A stretch of DNA of 6,460 bases from DASUPK01 sp033856335 (GTDB taxonomy: Bacteria > Actinomycetota > Thermoleophilia > Solirubrobacterales > 70-9). The stretch lies in assembly GCA_033856335.1 (NCBI GenBank), contig JAWVFG010000157.1, positions 1 through 6,460 on the forward strand, read 5' to 3'. Under the pieces are notes generated by a model. The model did no database searches and was not told where the DNA came from. It worked only from the letters and a program-made list of their open reading frames with translations. The position numbers were made by a program, and so were the translations under genes. Position 1 is the stretch's first letter. Each line of letters begins with the position of its first letter. Positions 6,000-6,460 of the stretch are shown here, piece by piece.

Positions 6000-6075
6000 G
6001 GGTTGCAAGGCCGCTCTACTTCGGAGCGCAGGGCGAAGCCCGAAGCGACTTGCGGTGAGCGGCCGCTGCAACCCC
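5999..6075 (+). other. 77-nt interrupted inverted repeat, structured RNA or terminator candidate
   Basis: GGGGTTGCA (5999-6007) pairs with TGCAACCCC (6067-6075). After a small bulge (A6008 against G6065-C6066), GGCCGCTC (6009-6016) pairs with GAGCGGCC (6057-6064), giving 17 base pairs. The enclosed 40 bases can fold further: CGCA (6027-6030) with TGCG (6051-6054) and GGGC (6031-6034) with GCCC (6038-6041) around GAA, or alternatively CTTCG (6019-6023) with CGAAG (6041-6045). The arm begins at the last base of the DUF1385 stop codon. There is no T-tract afterwards, so it is not a standard terminator. It could be a 3' stability element, a small RNA, or one copy of a dispersed palindromic repeat. 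Confidence 0.6.
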
Positions 6076-6145
6076 GCCTGATGGCGAAGCCGGGTAAGAA
6101 CTCTCTCACCGCGCGCTAACCCTGCGTTCAGCCCGGCCCTCCACC
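6076..6145. other. Short intergenic stretch before the ferredoxin gene
   Basis: Beyond the large hairpin, CGCC (6076-6079) and GGCG (6083-6086) could form a tiny stem, and GGCGAAGCC (6083-6091) repeats a sequence inside the hairpin (6032-6040). TAACCC at 6117-6122 is a weak -10 candidate for the ferredoxin gene. Neither a -35 box nor a ribosome-binding site is evident. Confidence 0.3.
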
Positions 6146-6361
6146 ATGGTCGGCATGAACCTCAAGGTCCACATTGACAAAGACGCATGTCTCGCCTACG
6201 GCGACTGCGCCGAGCTGGCTCCCGGCGCCTTCCAGGTCAAGCAGGTGGCCAAGTTGGTGGGCAGGGCTCCGGCTCAGCAGCTGATCGACGCCGCCAGGGC
6301 CTGCCCGTCGGAGGCGATCACGCTGATCGACGCCGACACCGGCGAGCCCGTCTACCCCTAG
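6146..6361 (+). CDS. P450-type [3Fe-4S]-like ferredoxin
   Basis: A small single-cluster ferredoxin of 71 residues, of the kind that donates electrons to cytochrome P450s in actinobacteria. The cluster motif is C15-x5-C21 followed by C53-Pro54, with Tyr18 in the position where a [4Fe-4S] ferredoxin has its second Cys. Three cysteines predict a [3Fe-4S] cluster or one with an unusual ligand. The surrounding pattern, YGDCAELAPGAF, ACPSEAI, and an acidic C-terminus, is typical of the family. An ATG at 6155 would shorten the protein by three residues and fits family N-termini slightly better; neither start has a ribosome-binding site. No P450 or ferredoxin reductase lies in this window. Its stop overlaps that of the convergent kinase in CTAG (6358-6361). 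Confidence 0.93.
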   Translation: MVGMNLKVHIDKDACLAYGDCAELAPGAFQVKQVAKLVGRAPAQQLIDAARACPSEAITLIDADTGEPVYP

Positions 6362-6460
6362 CGGGGCGTGCCGGCGAGCCCCGGGATCCGGAAGCGGATG
6401 GTCGCGCCCTGACCCGGCATCGAGGTGGCGGCGATCTTGCCGCCGTGGGCCTCCACGATC
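6358..6460 (-). CDS. Sensor histidine kinase, C-terminal end only
   Basis: The last 33 residues of a protein whose gene continues beyond the right edge. The reading IVEAHGGKI, then PGQGATIRFRIPG, is the G2 end of a HATPase domain as found in classical HisKA sensor kinases: the helix before the last strands, the GxG(A/S)T loop, and the final strand. It is followed by a short tail, LAGTPR, and TAG. The wording of the motif differs from the HisKA_3 kinase at 1638-3146, so this is a separate type. Sensor domains and the partner regulator are out of view. Its stop shares CTAG with the ferredoxin stop. Confidence 0.85.
   Translation of the reverse strand, partial: IVEAHGGKIAATSMPGQGATIRFRIPGLAGTPR

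Noticed and set aside
3869..6057. Shared 12-mer CGACTTGCGGTG (minus strand 3880-3869; plus strand 6046-6057) in two intergenic hairpin regions
   Set aside because: A few 12-base matches are expected by chance when both strands of a window this size are compared, and the flanks do not match.
5016..6071. Long minus-strand open frame opposite DUF1385
   Set aside because: Its composition is that of a shadow frame (Arg, Asp, Gly, Gln, His rich), it has no domain, and it runs against a well-conserved family gene.
5999..6075. tRNA-like element, because GGGGTTG and CAACCCC form a 7-bp acceptor-like stem 77 nt apart
   Set aside because: There is no T-loop sequence (GTTCRA), no plausible D or anticodon arm, and the stem continues for 8 more pairs.
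6141..6149. CCACCATGG at the ferredoxin start, identical to a eukaryotic Kozak context
   Set aside because: All genes here are bacterial, where this context has no role; it is a coincidence.

Overview
The window is GC-rich DNA (roughly two thirds G+C by eye) with densely packed genes, many GTG starts and almost no Shine-Dalgarno motifs. This, together with a zinc-type L31 gene directly followed by a DUF1385/YqhQ-like membrane protein gene, suggests an actinobacterium. Class Thermoleophilia (Solirubrobacterales-like) is my best guess, made by inference and not by a database match. Every gene looks ordinary in composition. I see no insertion sequence, phage gene, CRISPR array, tRNA or rRNA. No gene-free stretch exceeds 300 bases; the longest is 6000-6145.

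Left part (1-1544): the C-terminal part of an electron-transfer-flavoprotein:quinone oxidoreductase runs rightward. It meets, tail to tail in a shared CTAG, a leftward gene for a probable lipoprotein cytochrome c. Both are electron carriers of the respiratory chain. The oxidoreductase has only three of the four cysteines expected for its [4Fe-4S] cluster.

Middle (1638-3822): a soluble PAS-GAF-HisKA_3 sensor kinase runs rightward. It converges on a NarL/FixJ-type response regulator with only 22 bp between the stop codons. They look like a cognate two-component pair, but each has its own promoter, and both appear to be transcribed without a leader from a GTG start.

Region 3896-5999: a leftward alpha/beta hydrolase has Asp at the nucleophile elbow and Thr where the catalytic His is expected. 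It is divergent from rightward rpmE (L31), which is followed by the DUF1385 membrane protein gene. The 62-bp gap between hydrolase and rpmE is AT-rich. It holds a near-consensus sigma-70 promoter for the hydrolase and two copies of a palindromic operator with half-site TACAG/CTGTA, 24 bp apart. This is the clearest regulatory signal in the window.

Right part (5999-6460): a 77-nt interrupted hairpin with 17 paired bases per arm follows DUF1385. Then comes a small P450-type ferredoxin with an atypical Tyr in its cluster motif. Its stop codon again shares a CTAG with the end of a leftward sensor kinase that runs off the window.

I did not find a clearly new multi-gene system. The best leads are the twin operator, the repeated leaderless-promoter layout, the 77-nt structured element, and the three redox or hydrolase proteins with altered key residues.
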